Below are positions 9,701 to 16,472 of a stretch of DNA of 30,675 bases, piece by piece (the first letter of the stretch is position 1; every line of letters starts with the position of its first letter). Position numbers and translations under genes: made by a program. This DNA comes from a virus, in IMG/VR virus record IMGVR_UViG_3300037487_000523, positions 1-30,675 of that record. One strand, given 5' to 3'. The notes under the pieces were generated by a model that was not told where the DNA came from, ran no database searches, and saw nothing but the letters and a program-made list of their open reading frames with translations.

Positions 9701-10562
9701 ATCTTGAAACACTTTCACCCGTTCGAGGAACCGTATCAGCCATTTCTTTTATGACTGAAACAATAGACTTTAAACTATTGTTCAGTACTTTAGACGTTCC
9801 ATCAAGTCCTAAGAAATTAGAAATTAGCCTTCCGGTTTCCTCGCCAATGTCGCCCAATATATTTTTAAATTGCGCCATGGTTCCGGCGGAAGTAAATAAC
9901 TCGTTTTTAGCAAGGCCGCCTAAATTTTCTTGTAACCGTCTAACAGCCTCGCCAGTTTTCGCGAGCACGGGGTCCATTCCCGCTAATTCTGGAGCAAGAA
10001 TAGCAAGGCCCGCTACGTTACCCTTATAGCTTTTTAACAAAGCTTGAAAGGCAGAGTCCAAATCTCCTCGGCCCGTCGCCGCGAGATCCGCAGACACTTC
10101 AATCAATTGCTTAGATTTTTCTGCACTTAAACCGGAAGCCGTCGCAATATTTATCAACGCAATTGCATGGTCGTCCTCAACCGTAGTCGTATCTTGTAGT
10201 TGCTTTGCGAATTTCTTAAAATCCTCAACCGCACCGCGTACATCCTTTGACCCCATCTTTGCAAGCGTACCTGCGAGGCGAATAGCGCCGTCCTCTGACC
10301 TTCGAAACTCGCCGACTGTCGACTTAACCACGCCCTCAAAAGTATTGAATGCCTCACGCGCAATTGTGATCCCTGCCGAAACAGCGAGCATAGCAGCGCC
10401 GAAACTAGAAACCGTTTGGCTTGTCTGCTTAGACGACTTCGCCACGTCAACCATAGACATTTCAAGTCGACCTAATTGTTTCGCAAGTAGCGAAATCGAC
10501 TCGGATGCGTTGGCCGTATCGGCTTGAATCTTAATTAATAGGTCTTCTTTGGTTGTAGCCAC
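6777..10562 (-). CDS. Tape measure protein
   Basis: This 1261-residue protein sets tail length; at about 0.15 nm per residue it would give a tail near 190 nm. In order, it shows an N-terminal helical region with a Ser/Thr-rich 'AKSSKQTSQT', hydrophobic segments at about 310-395, and a charged coiled coil at about 505-600. A second run of hydrophobic segments lies at about 687-817. Trp/Phe residues recur about every 11 residues at about 885-1000, as in other tape measures. The C-terminal 'GQAGEFVMQR' near 1177 is typical of phage tape measures. It starts with GTG four bases after the chaperone T stop, with AAGGGA upstream, and its own stop overlaps the next start (ATGA). No peptidase or lysozyme motif is visible. 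Length, position after the frameshifted chaperones and these patterns make the call secure. Confidence 0.95.
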   Translation of the reverse strand: MATTKEDLLIKIQADTANASESISLLAKQLGRLEMSMVDVAKSSKQTSQTVSSFGAAMLAVSAGITIAREAFNTFEGVVKSTVGEFRRSEDGAIRLAGTLAKMGSKDVRGAVEDFKKFAKQLQDTTTVEDDHAIALINIATASGLSAEKSKQLIEVSADLAATGRGDLDSAFQALLKSYKGNVAGLAILAPELAGMDPVLAKTGEAVRRLQENLGGLAKNELFTSAGTMAQFKNILGDIGEETGRLISNFLGLDGTSKVLNNSLKSIVSVIKEMADTVPRTGESVSRFAKALSEVNFAKMSADMRDFISQFKIVIGLFAGFSIAGTIIVFGGLGATIAALAGTAGFGMLVNALIPVITYLQAATAAATAFTISLAGYAFAAAGVLTLAAAIEILVRNLTSMQGLADLLVAGFGGVVLIFANFTQGVISLGQGILELLGITTKAINFLGLFDGLAQKTADSVVRLNTGLTGTAISEVGTMLDKLKGGAADAEKLGAALPKSGPKSAPLMSADDKKAMELRVKNFEDLRAQNASLDLENRRSEMTTIDYLNQKNQLEIQALRLKFKDGELGALGTKELEKQIELLNKKNDIEVSKAPSAKFEQGQQAGEAAVSNLGGVLSKTVGGMGGVMEGAVGAMSGVASGLAGTANVYMAAVETLLGVVQGIIDFIPKILDAIAGIFKTAAELPMKIVSSAKGIVTSMVQFTTDFIPGLFQMIPDLFMTIIDAALLKLPQASIAFFKGVPDMVMKLWARLPEIFETLIQGLIGSSVEISVAIVTGIIGNIPRIIVSIIKSLVMAVRGIWIGIIKGIQQVAAAVGGMFGPNIFGKKKQKIDIDPKSFTESMKKASQTLTGEASKLFKVVDLGADTAAADKTKEQITAIEEAGKRAQDWLSEAWHKILSGFGDLMTWFGEVWHQIMSSVKEVFSGVVQMFRDVFGAVKDIFNGIITAFEGVFSTLSEIGSAISNGLTDGLQDLGDFFYTLGDQIWQGLWSGIEGLGSFFKNMFDSINPSNLFEKIFKVPPSPQGTVESALGINVPFMNFAKGGMVPGNAVVGGDSLMNDRVLAMISPGEAVVPRSKMNDPFLSGLVRGVLDGTITPPKFALGGIVGQVQGAAQSAGGAIASAGQQAMEFLSKLDPTQLWAMVKDRVLKEMIPAMLAQNKFHDGGIIGGSGDVPILGQAGEFVMQRSAVNGIGSGTLAQMNKTGSSSVQGNTSNVYNIDIKVDAKTAPDEKFIRGTMVPIIKEELRRASLDGQRVLFQQGIRA

Positions 10563-10565
10563 GTT

Positions 10566-10967
10566 TTATTTTCCCTTGCCTATGAATGCTTTCGCAATGG
10601 AAACCAGTTTGTTTTGATTATAACGAGGGATAAATTCAGATACTAATTCCACCCACCAATCGGGTTGATCATATATTCCGCCGACTTCTAACATTGTACC
10701 AGTTTCAGCCGAGATAATCAGCATACGAAAAACTGAAGTCGCCTCCGTGTCCCAAGTAGCTTTGGCCGGACAGAAGCCGTACATGGCGCCACCCTTTTCC
10801 ACGTACATCGGCCACTGTGAACCGTCAGCCTCGCCAAAATCCATGCGCTCTTCCTTGCATCGGCGTAATTTCTGAACACGTCCTGGACAAGTCGCACATG
10901 AAAAACCACGGCCACTCTTTCGGAGTTCACCGTGGTCTGCCCACATAAGATCGTTTAATGCGTTTAT
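10566..10967 (-). CDS. Tail assembly chaperone T extension (by -1 frameshift)
   Basis: This frame has no ribosome site at its first ATG (10946) but continues upstream without a stop exactly into the A9 tract at the end of the G gene. A -1 slip there joins 149 residues of G to 133 residues of T, giving a 282-residue G-T protein (junction KKK-INALNDLMW). In siphophages of the lambda type, G-T binds the tape measure and recruits tail tube subunits. The T part has four cysteines in a zinc-finger-like arrangement: C-A-T-C, then a Cys in RRC, then FCPAK. The tape measure gene begins 4 bases after the stop. A separate protein from the internal ATG is possible but not supported. Confidence 0.85.
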   Translation of the reverse strand: MNALNDLMWADHGELRKSGRGFSCATCPGRVQKLRRCKEERMDFGEADGSQWPMYVEKGGAMYGFCPAKATWDTEATSVFRMLIISAETGTMLEVGGIYDQPDWWVELVSEFIPRYNQNKLVSIAKAFIGKGK

Positions 10968-11413
10968 TTTTTTTTAAGCATGTCCGCTTTATTTGACATA
11001 GCAACTTGTCGTGCTCTGAATAAATTCAAGGTTTCTCCCAGTTCTTCGATGATTTCTACAAATTCAATATGAGCGCCGCCGTCTCCGTCACGCTTAAATT
11101 CCAAGCCGTTAACCGCGTCAGAAGGGTTCTCGACGCCGGAGATCGCCGCCCTAATTTCTTCCATGTAGTATCCAGCGTTAAATTGAATCTCGCCGTCCTT
11201 CATGTACATCTGCGACTTCTTAACCTTCTCGCTCAAGCGGTACGGTAGTTTTGTGCGCAACACAATACGAGTAGGATCTTTAGATAAACTTAAATGGCCT
11301 TCGTCTAACGTGTCCAAATACTTGCCGTAGTCAGCGTCGGCACCGATTGCCGAGTCACACGAAAGAACTACTTTGATATCACTATTCGAACCCTTGATAT
11401 ACTCAACAGACAT
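10964..11413 (-). CDS. Tail assembly chaperone G-like
   Basis: This 149-residue acidic protein has the position and size of gpG-type tail assembly chaperones: after the tail tube gene, before the tape measure, and ending in a slippery AAA AAA AAA TAA. It starts at ATG 11413 with GGAGG 7 bases upstream. A moderately charged helical region ends in KADMLKKK. It is expected to be made in excess over the G-T fusion and to hold the tape measure during tail assembly. An intrinsic terminator lies directly upstream of its ribosome site, so its mRNA would come from read-through of the tail tube transcript or from an unseen promoter. No enzymatic motif is present. Confidence 0.86.
   Translation of the reverse strand: MSVEYIKGSNSDIKVVLSCDSAIGADADYGKYLDTLDEGHLSLSKDPTRIVLRTKLPYRLSEKVKKSQMYMKDGEIQFNAGYYMEEIRAAISGVENPSDAVNGLEFKRDGDGGAHIEFVEIIEELGETLNLFRARQVAMSNKADMLKKK
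10967..10975 (-). other. A9 slippery site for -1 frameshift
   Basis: On the minus strand the G gene ends CTT AAA AAA AAA TAA. The nine A residues allow the ribosome to slip one base back, after which the frame reads ATA AAC GCA and continues into the T frame. RNA polymerase slippage on the same tract is an alternative route to the same fusion. Confidence 0.85.
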
Positions 11414-11429
11414 TCTGCAACCTCCAGTT

Positions 11430-11467
11430 AAAAAAAAATGAACCTAGTCAATCTTAGACTAAGTTCA
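11430..11467 (-). terminator. Intrinsic terminator after tail tube gene
   Basis: On the minus strand, 11 bp of stem (TGAACTTAGTC with GACTAGGTTCA, one G-U wobble) and a 7-base loop are followed directly by nine T residues. It lies 18 bases after the tail tube stop codon and just before the ribosome site of the chaperone gene. The wobble pair exists only in the minus-strand RNA, which supports that direction. Confidence 0.88.
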
Positions 11468-11485
11468 CTTTCTATTCAATAAAAA

Positions 11486-12715
11486 CTAAATGAAGGAAAC
11501 GGTAATTTCATCCGCCGCGTCAAGTGCGGTTTGGTAAGCCACACCCTCAAAGGAAACTGGAATTGATCCGCTTTCAGGAACTGAAAATTCTGGCACTGGG
11601 AATTGTACTTTAGGGCAGTCAATTACCATGCGCCGGCCTGTGGCAGAACCAAGAACCGCTTGGAAGTCTTTCGATTCGAAGTCTTGGACGCGGTTAAAGA
11701 ATTGTACCAAGTTTGCATTGAGATTCAATTCCGCTGTAACCGTTACCGTTAGGCGGTTTGCCGGTACAAAGAAAGGAGCATCAAGGCTGTCGTGGCCGTA
11801 GCAGTAATCGACTAGCTCGTGATCGTTTGCTATCTTGATTGTGGCGCTACGGAAACATTGTGAAGGCAAGTCTGCGAAAGACATAGATCCGACAAGTCCG
11901 GTCAACGGGTTGTTGATCGCGGTCTTTGTGGTCGGCTCGTAGTAGGAAAGGTAGACTTCGTTAACCGTTCCGTCGGAGTCGGTTAATACCGCGCCGCTAA
12001 GGGTAACCAAGTCGCCAGAAATTGCGGTGATCACTCGTGCGGTGTTCGCAGGCGTGTCACTTGAGCGCGTAGTTCCATCGGATTTAATAACCATCACAAG
12101 TCCGCCAACTCGGTACGAGTCGCCTTCCCCAGCGGCAACAGTAATTGTGTTTACAGCGTTCGCCGTAACAGATTTACCAATGCCGATCATAAATGATTCG
12201 ACGGCTCCACCGTTCCATTCGCAAGTAGCTTCACCGTTTCCAGGAAGTCCCACGGTGTTATCCATAACGAAAGCGCCGCGTGCTTGACGTGACCACTTGT
12301 CGCCGACTTCCATGATGGTAAATGTTTCGTCAGGAGTAGTCAAAGAACTGTAGACAGCTCCAGCAGAAACGACTTCGTTGCCAAGTACCGATTTCCACAA
12401 TTGACGAACTGGTGCATCAATCTCCGCAGAGCTGGCAGCACCAAGGGTTTCGTCGATGTTGAAATAAGTCGTGAGGTTCCACGAGCAAACTTTTTTCTTT
12501 TTGATAGTGGAAAGATTATGACGGCCGGACCTGTGAGGACTTGTTTCGAAAGGCTGGTTAAACTTGATGCTACCGCCCGATAGCGTGAACAAAAAGTCTG
12601 TTGCGACAGGAGCAATCAGAGTTCCCTTTGTTGTTTCTTTTTTCAGGTAGAAAGCCTGCTCAAGAGCAGAGCTGTCATTCGTGGACGTGTAAAATGATTT
12701 GTAATTCCTAGCCAT
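11486..12715 (-). CDS. Major tail tube protein
   Basis: This 409-residue protein is placed between the tail terminator and the chaperones, as the tail tube gene is in siphophages. It is beta-rich and begins MARNYKSFYTSTNDSS, with early segments (GGSIKFNQPFE, FETSPHRSGRH) typical of tube proteins. Its second half has the Gly/Val-rich pattern of an inserted Ig-like domain at about 182-250 (ITVAAGEG, DGTTRSS). The product ends in EITVSFI. GGAAGG lies upstream of the ATG. It has no sheath partner, consistent with a non-contractile tail. A strong intrinsic terminator follows the gene, as expected for a very abundant protein whose transcript is kept separate. The assignment rests on position, length and composition. 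Confidence 0.82.
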   Translation of the reverse strand: MARNYKSFYTSTNDSSALEQAFYLKKETTKGTLIAPVATDFLFTLSGGSIKFNQPFETSPHRSGRHNLSTIKKKKVCSWNLTTYFNIDETLGAASSAEIDAPVRQLWKSVLGNEVVSAGAVYSSLTTPDETFTIMEVGDKWSRQARGAFVMDNTVGLPGNGEATCEWNGGAVESFMIGIGKSVTANAVNTITVAAGEGDSYRVGGLVMVIKSDGTTRSSDTPANTARVITAISGDLVTLSGAVLTDSDGTVNEVYLSYYEPTTKTAINNPLTGLVGSMSFADLPSQCFRSATIKIANDHELVDYCYGHDSLDAPFFVPANRLTVTVTAELNLNANLVQFFNRVQDFESKDFQAVLGSATGRRMVIDCPKVQFPVPEFSVPESGSIPVSFEGVAYQTALDAADEITVSFI

Positions 12716-12748
12716 TTTTCTTATTCCTTCCGTGGATTAAGTTAAATT

Positions 12749-13219
12749 TTAACAGTCTCTAACAATGTTCTCGTAATACAATGCCTCAAAATCCATGCGA
12801 CAGAAATAGAAAGGCTCAAGTAAATGCAAGTCCGTTTGCGTTCCCAATAGCCTCAAGTGTATCATGCCTTTATTTTTTATTCCAAGTGTTGGATCTGCCC
12901 AAAGCTTCCTTTTTATTTCATATTCCATATTCCAAAGATCTTGCTGGCCTATTGGCTCGTTTTCCGACCCCCGCATGACAACTTCAAGTGTAATCAGCCA
13001 AGTATTTTTAGTTCGGTTTTGCTCATGTATAACCGATTCTGATACGTCAATTAACTGGATTGCAGGTAGTTCATTATCTTTGAAGTCGGATTGTAGGATT
13101 TTAATCTTATCAAACGACAAATATTTGACGCGAGTTATGCCAGCCAACTTCTCTAAAATAGCCTCTGAAATAATCGACTTCATGCACTTAATAACCATTC
13201 GCGCCTGTGACTGAATCAT
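12749..13219 (-). CDS. Tail terminator-like protein
   Basis: This 156-residue protein lies between the gp10-like gene and the tail tube gene, the usual place for the ring protein that caps the tail tube at the head end. It is mixed alpha/beta with the strand-rich centre 'NTWLITLEVVMRG' and a C-terminal 'PFYFCRMDFEALYYE', a pattern frequent in phage tail terminators. Its ATG overlaps the stop of the preceding gene (ATGA), so translation is coupled. It ends 33 bases before the tail tube start. There are three cysteines but no metal-site spacing. The call is supported by gene order and pattern, not by a catalytic motif. Confidence 0.72.
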   Translation of the reverse strand: MIQSQARMVIKCMKSIISEAILEKLAGITRVKYLSFDKIKILQSDFKDNELPAIQLIDVSESVIHEQNRTKNTWLITLEVVMRGSENEPIGQQDLWNMEYEIKRKLWADPTLGIKNKGMIHLRLLGTQTDLHLLEPFYFCRMDFEALYYENIVRDC

Positions 13220-13644
13220 AATTTCACCGCCGCTCGTAGGATATTAATAATTAAATCCTTGTGCTTATTCACGGCTGGACGCAAGTATGGACGAGCCGGA
13301 ACATTTACATTCCGACTGTGCGCCCTAACATTAGCGCCACGTCGCAAGTGATTTCTCACCGCAACCAAGCCCTTGAAACCAAACTCGTGGATAGCTGCGT
13401 ACGGAATGCCAAAAGATCCGACCATAACGCCGTCAACGCCTTGTTGGTTAAAGAGTTTAAACGATATCGAATTGATCAAATGGCCACGGTCTATTAATCC
13501 TCTTGACCTAATATTCTGAACCGTCTGGCCCATGACAATAGACCCGATTGCGGTCATTGCTTTGGTCATTTCAGGCGATGATAGTTTCATAGCGTTCTCT
13601 TGCGCCTTTAACCGCTTAATTAATAGTGGCAGGTCGACGGCCAT
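13216..13644 (-). CDS. HK97 gp10-like neck / tail completion protein
   Basis: This 142-residue protein contains 'IPYAAIHEFG' (about residues 81-90) and 'PARPYLRPAVNKHKD' near the C-terminus. This combination is characteristic of the HK97 gp10-like family of minor tail or neck proteins. The N-terminal third is helical, and basic residues are plentiful (for example 'RNHLRRGANVR'). The gene starts immediately after the gp6-like connector stop and overlaps the next gene by ATGA, placing it in the head-to-tail joining block. Family members are thought to act at the connector during joining of head and tail. No signal or enzyme motif is seen. Confidence 0.82.
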   Translation of the reverse strand: MAVDLPLLIKRLKAQENAMKLSSPEMTKAMTAIGSIVMGQTVQNIRSRGLIDRGHLINSISFKLFNQQGVDGVMVGSFGIPYAAIHEFGFKGLVAVRNHLRRGANVRAHSRNVNVPARPYLRPAVNKHKDLIINILRAAVKL

Positions 13645-14256
13645 TTAGTGATTCCTGATCGGTGAATTAATTGCCGCAAATTCTGTGCGCTTATAATACT
13701 CAAGCATTTCGGAAATCATTGGCGGCATGTGATCTAAAACGCCAACGGATTCACCGCCTTTAGAAGCGGTCGTGCGTCCCATATCGCCGCGAGTCCGCAT
13801 CAGGTAATACCACTCAACCAGCCATAAGCAAGCAAGCTCCAAATCGCTTGGAACCGTTACGTAGCCGGCAGTGTAGGTTATTTTGATGTTATTAAAACCC
13901 ACCGGAAACGTCTGATTAATTAATAGTACCGAGTTGAGATCGTCTGAAATCGCATAATCACTAGCCGCCAAGACGTTCGCAGGTGCGGTGTGAACCGCCG
14001 TGTAGTCAACGCTTACGGCAGAAATAGCGATGATTGGCCATTGCTTTAATAATAGAATATTCTCACGGCGACCGTGCTGTAACTCGGTAATTGTGCCCTG
14101 GCTAACTAAAGTTCTATTCGTATAGCGCTCTATTTTTTCAGAAGCCGCGTTAATTAAAAGCTCCAATCGAACGTCCTGCAAAGCATCGCTAGGACTAATC
14201 GACAAGTGTGATTTTGCCGTGGCGAGAGTTGTTAGTGCGTTCGGTTTTAAACTCAT
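13645..14256 (-). CDS. Head-tail connector (gp6-like adaptor)
   Basis: This 203-residue protein begins with a helical region 'ATAKSHLSISPSDAL', followed by 'LELLINAASEKIERYTNRTL' (about residues 29-50). It then has a beta region ('LLLKQWPIIAISAVSVD') and 'IKITYTAGYVTVPSDLELAC', with a final helix. This is the standard order of phage gp6-like head-tail adaptors that bind below the portal ring. It follows a 74-residue gene with an ATGA overlap and abuts the gp10-like gene, giving the usual adaptor, neck, terminator and tube order. The match in pattern and context is strong. Confidence 0.9.
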   Translation of the reverse strand: MSLKPNALTTLATAKSHLSISPSDALQDVRLELLINAASEKIERYTNRTLVSQGTITELQHGRRENILLLKQWPIIAISAVSVDYTAVHTAPANVLAASDYAISDDLNSVLLINQTFPVGFNNIKITYTAGYVTVPSDLELACLWLVEWYYLMRTRGDMGRTTASKGGESVGVLDHMPPMISEMLEYYKRTEFAAINSPIRNH

Positions 14257-14477
14257 AGTTCAGGAGCCTTTTTAGTTCCGTAGTCGATAGACAAGATTCC
14301 AGCAAGGGTTTCGGTGGTCAATAAAGCCGCGCCGATGTTGTCGTCAACTTCAAACGACGATCCTACCATAGCCGATTGAATAAACTTTTTTTGTACGCCG
14401 TTGTCGTTGTAGTTGCACATTAAAATAATGGAAGTTGAAGACAATGCCGAGGAACCTTTTTTAACTTTAATTTTCAT
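14253..14477 (-). CDS. Small neck-region protein, unknown
   Basis: This 74-residue protein begins MKIKVKKGSSA and is beta-rich with a hydrophobic centre (SIILMCNYN), no signal peptide and no recognisable motif. Its start has GGAG 6 bases upstream, and its stop overlaps the connector start (ATGA). Upstream lies an AT-rich 58-base gap (14478-14535) with a small hairpin (ATAGAT, 6-base loop, ATCTAT at 14489-14506) just before the ribosome site. It may be a small structural protein of the head-tail joint. This is inferred from its place only. Confidence 0.68.
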   Translation of the reverse strand: MKIKVKKGSSALSSTSIILMCNYNDNGVQKKFIQSAMVGSSFEVDDNIGAALLTTETLAGILSIDYGTKKAPEL

Positions 14478-14535
14478 TGAATACTCCGATAGATTGTTTC
14501 ATCTATTATTTATTAATTTAAACTATAAAGCAATA

Positions 14536-14973
14536 CTATAGCGTCTTAGCTAATTCCCAAAGCTCATCAATTTGCTGAGGAGTCATGCCCATATCATTAC
14601 CAATCAATTCTACAAATTGGTTTACTCGATCGAAGGAAGCAGCATACTTCCAACCAATCATCGTAGTGCTACGTTGCGGCTCATCCATTGTCGAAATTGA
14701 GGCGTCAATCATGGACTCAATAATACCGTATTGAAATAATGCTAGCCTGATTTGACGTGCGGTAACGGGTGCAATTGGCGGCTGAATGCTGGCTAGATAA
14801 GCGGTAATATCAAATGAATTTTTGTAGGTTGTGAAATTGTCTACCGTCATTTCTAAAAAATCTTGCGGGCACTCAAAATAATCGGCTACTTCATAGACGA
14901 TAAACGGATAATTACCGTCTAACAAAGGACTTTTATTTTCATTTTGAGATTGTAAGTTGAAACATATTTTCAT
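14536..14973 (-). CDS. Small fibre-associated protein
   Basis: This 145-residue protein is coupled by an ATGA overlap to the end of a fibre gene. Its core, 'TARQIRLALFQYGIIESM' (about residues 74-91) followed by 'MDEPQRSTTMIGWKYA', a Phe/Val-rich stretch and 'MTPQQIDELWELAKTL', is a pattern I know from small proteins encoded next to fibre genes in many phages. These are often annotated as hypothetical or fibre-assembly proteins. A role in folding or attaching the preceding fibre fits the coupling but is inferred. It has no signal peptide or catalytic motif. Confidence 0.7.
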   Translation of the reverse strand: MKICFNLQSQNENKSPLLDGNYPFIVYEVADYFECPQDFLEMTVDNFTTYKNSFDITAYLASIQPPIAPVTARQIRLALFQYGIIESMIDASISTMDEPQRSTTMIGWKYAASFDRVNQFVELIGNDMGMTPQQIDELWELAKTL

Positions 14974-16460
14974 ACGAGATTCATCCCTTCGACGATAAAA
15001 CCGCTTCCGATTGAAAGGTTGTTGGCAGTCGAAATCAATTGAACACTGACAATTTGCTGCGTTGTGTTAGCCCACATGCCTTGCCCAACGTCGATGTTTG
15101 CAGCCGTTCCTACGGCTCCCGCCTCGGTCGCGGTGTTGATACTAACCATTTTTCGTTTTGTTGTAAAATTGGTCACGTTGGCAACGTATTGACGCCCTAA
15201 AACTACCGCTTGCGAAGCCATTCGCAAATAGCTAGTGCTTGTCGTCGGTACATCGGTGAAGTTGTTGCTTGCTCCAGAGTTTATACGCAAAAAACGAGTG
15301 TTATAATTGTTCCCAGAGTCTACCGCACCCGCCGTGCCACCAAATCTAAAACTAGCAATCCCTGTGCCAGAATATCCTGTCACAATCGCCGTCAATCTAA
15401 GCAAAGTCCGCGGCGGTATCGTCAATATAGAAGTCGCGTTGGCGGCAACAGTCAATTGTGTACGGCCTAATATCTGCCAAGACGATGATGGCGAACTAGA
15501 CGTGAAACCGTGACTGTGTGCAAGCGCCGTGGCGGACGTTGCCACAAAATTGTAGCAGGTTGTGTCCCATGTTATTGTAACCGAGTGGACGTGTGCCGTA
15601 CCTGATGACGTTGCGGAACTGTCTCGAACTACAGACGCAACTGTGCCAAGCATTAGTGAGCTTGCCTCAGCCCAAGTCAAATAAACAGTGTGGCCGTGAC
15701 TTCCAGGCAACAGATAAAACGTTACTGCAACATCAAATAAAGCGGCTACGGTTGTTTCTAACGTCGTGAGTGTCGGAGATGTACGCCAGGTTTGAGTTGA
15801 AGTCTCGTAACGTATAACGTCCTTATCGGTGGGAGTCAGGGCCACAACGTCATGCAATTCCGCAAGCTCATAACCGTTTTGAATCGAGACTTCAATTGTG
15901 CCAAATGTCGGGTGAGAGCGAGTGCACACGCCAACAAATACAATGTGCTGAGGAGGCACGGGCTTCGTCATTGTGATTTCGCCCGCGACCGTCGGGCTTA
16001 GATATAGAATGTTGCCTTCGGTTAATAAGTTCGTGTTTAAATTATCTAAAAGTCCCGCGTGAACTACAGTACCACTGCCTTGATCGTTTATATCGCTCAC
16101 CACTAGTCCGTAAGTCCGAGCACTTGCGGCATCACTATTACCCTGCGATAGCGCAATTGTCGGCAAAAAACCGTGGGAGCCGTCAATGTAAATGACCGAG
16201 CCTTTTATTATCGTAGCGCCTGACTGGTTATAAACTGTCGTCGTCAACCGGTCGGCTACGCTTGCAGTAAAAATCTCTTGCTGCCAGTTTTCACCTCCAG
16301 CCCCCGCCAATATTTTGACGAAACGTGCGGTATCCGTTTTCAAATATATACTGCCGACAGGAGCATCAAAAACAGGAGAGTCAGCGCCAGAAAATACTCC
16401 AGCGCCGCCTTCCATTACTACCCCGTCTTGAACTACTAATGATCTCGTAGAATCAGTCAC
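14970..16460 (-). CDS. Fibre / spike protein
   Basis: This 496-residue protein starts at GTG 16460 with GAGG 5 bases upstream. Residues about 30-62 carry 'APVGSIYLKTD' and 'GGENWQQEIF', also found in the next fibre gene upstream and probably an attachment module. Residues about 73-210 match a widespread phage fibre domain: 'NQSGATIIKGSVIYIDGS', then 'VVSDINDQGSGT', then 'EGNILYLSPTVAGEIT', then 'HIVFVGVC', ending 'YELAELHDV'. The remainder is Ser/Thr/Gly/Ala-rich with His-containing 'HVHSVTITW' and 'ALAHSHGF', typical of beta-structured fibre tips. The next gene, a likely partner, overlaps by ATGA. Its location after the capsid gene rather than at the tail tip suggests a head or neck fibre. 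Confidence 0.78.
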   Translation of the reverse strand: MTDSTRSLVVQDGVVMEGGAGVFSGADSPVFDAPVGSIYLKTDTARFVKILAGAGGENWQQEIFTASVADRLTTTVYNQSGATIIKGSVIYIDGSHGFLPTIALSQGNSDAASARTYGLVVSDINDQGSGTVVHAGLLDNLNTNLLTEGNILYLSPTVAGEITMTKPVPPQHIVFVGVCTRSHPTFGTIEVSIQNGYELAELHDVVALTPTDKDVIRYETSTQTWRTSPTLTTLETTVAALFDVAVTFYLLPGSHGHTVYLTWAEASSLMLGTVASVVRDSSATSSGTAHVHSVTITWDTTCYNFVATSATALAHSHGFTSSSPSSSWQILGRTQLTVAANATSILTIPPRTLLRLTAIVTGYSGTGIASFRFGGTAGAVDSGNNYNTRFLRINSGASNNFTDVPTTSTSYLRMASQAVVLGRQYVANVTNFTTKRKMVSINTATEAGAVGTAANIDVGQGMWANTTQQIVSVQLISTANNLSIGSGFIVEGMNLV

Positions 16461-16472
16461 GTTAACCTCAAA

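Noticed and set aside
10566-10946. T frame as an independent gene starting at ATG 10946
   Set aside because: No ribosome site precedes this ATG, and the frame is open up to the A9 slip site, so frameshift expression is more likely.
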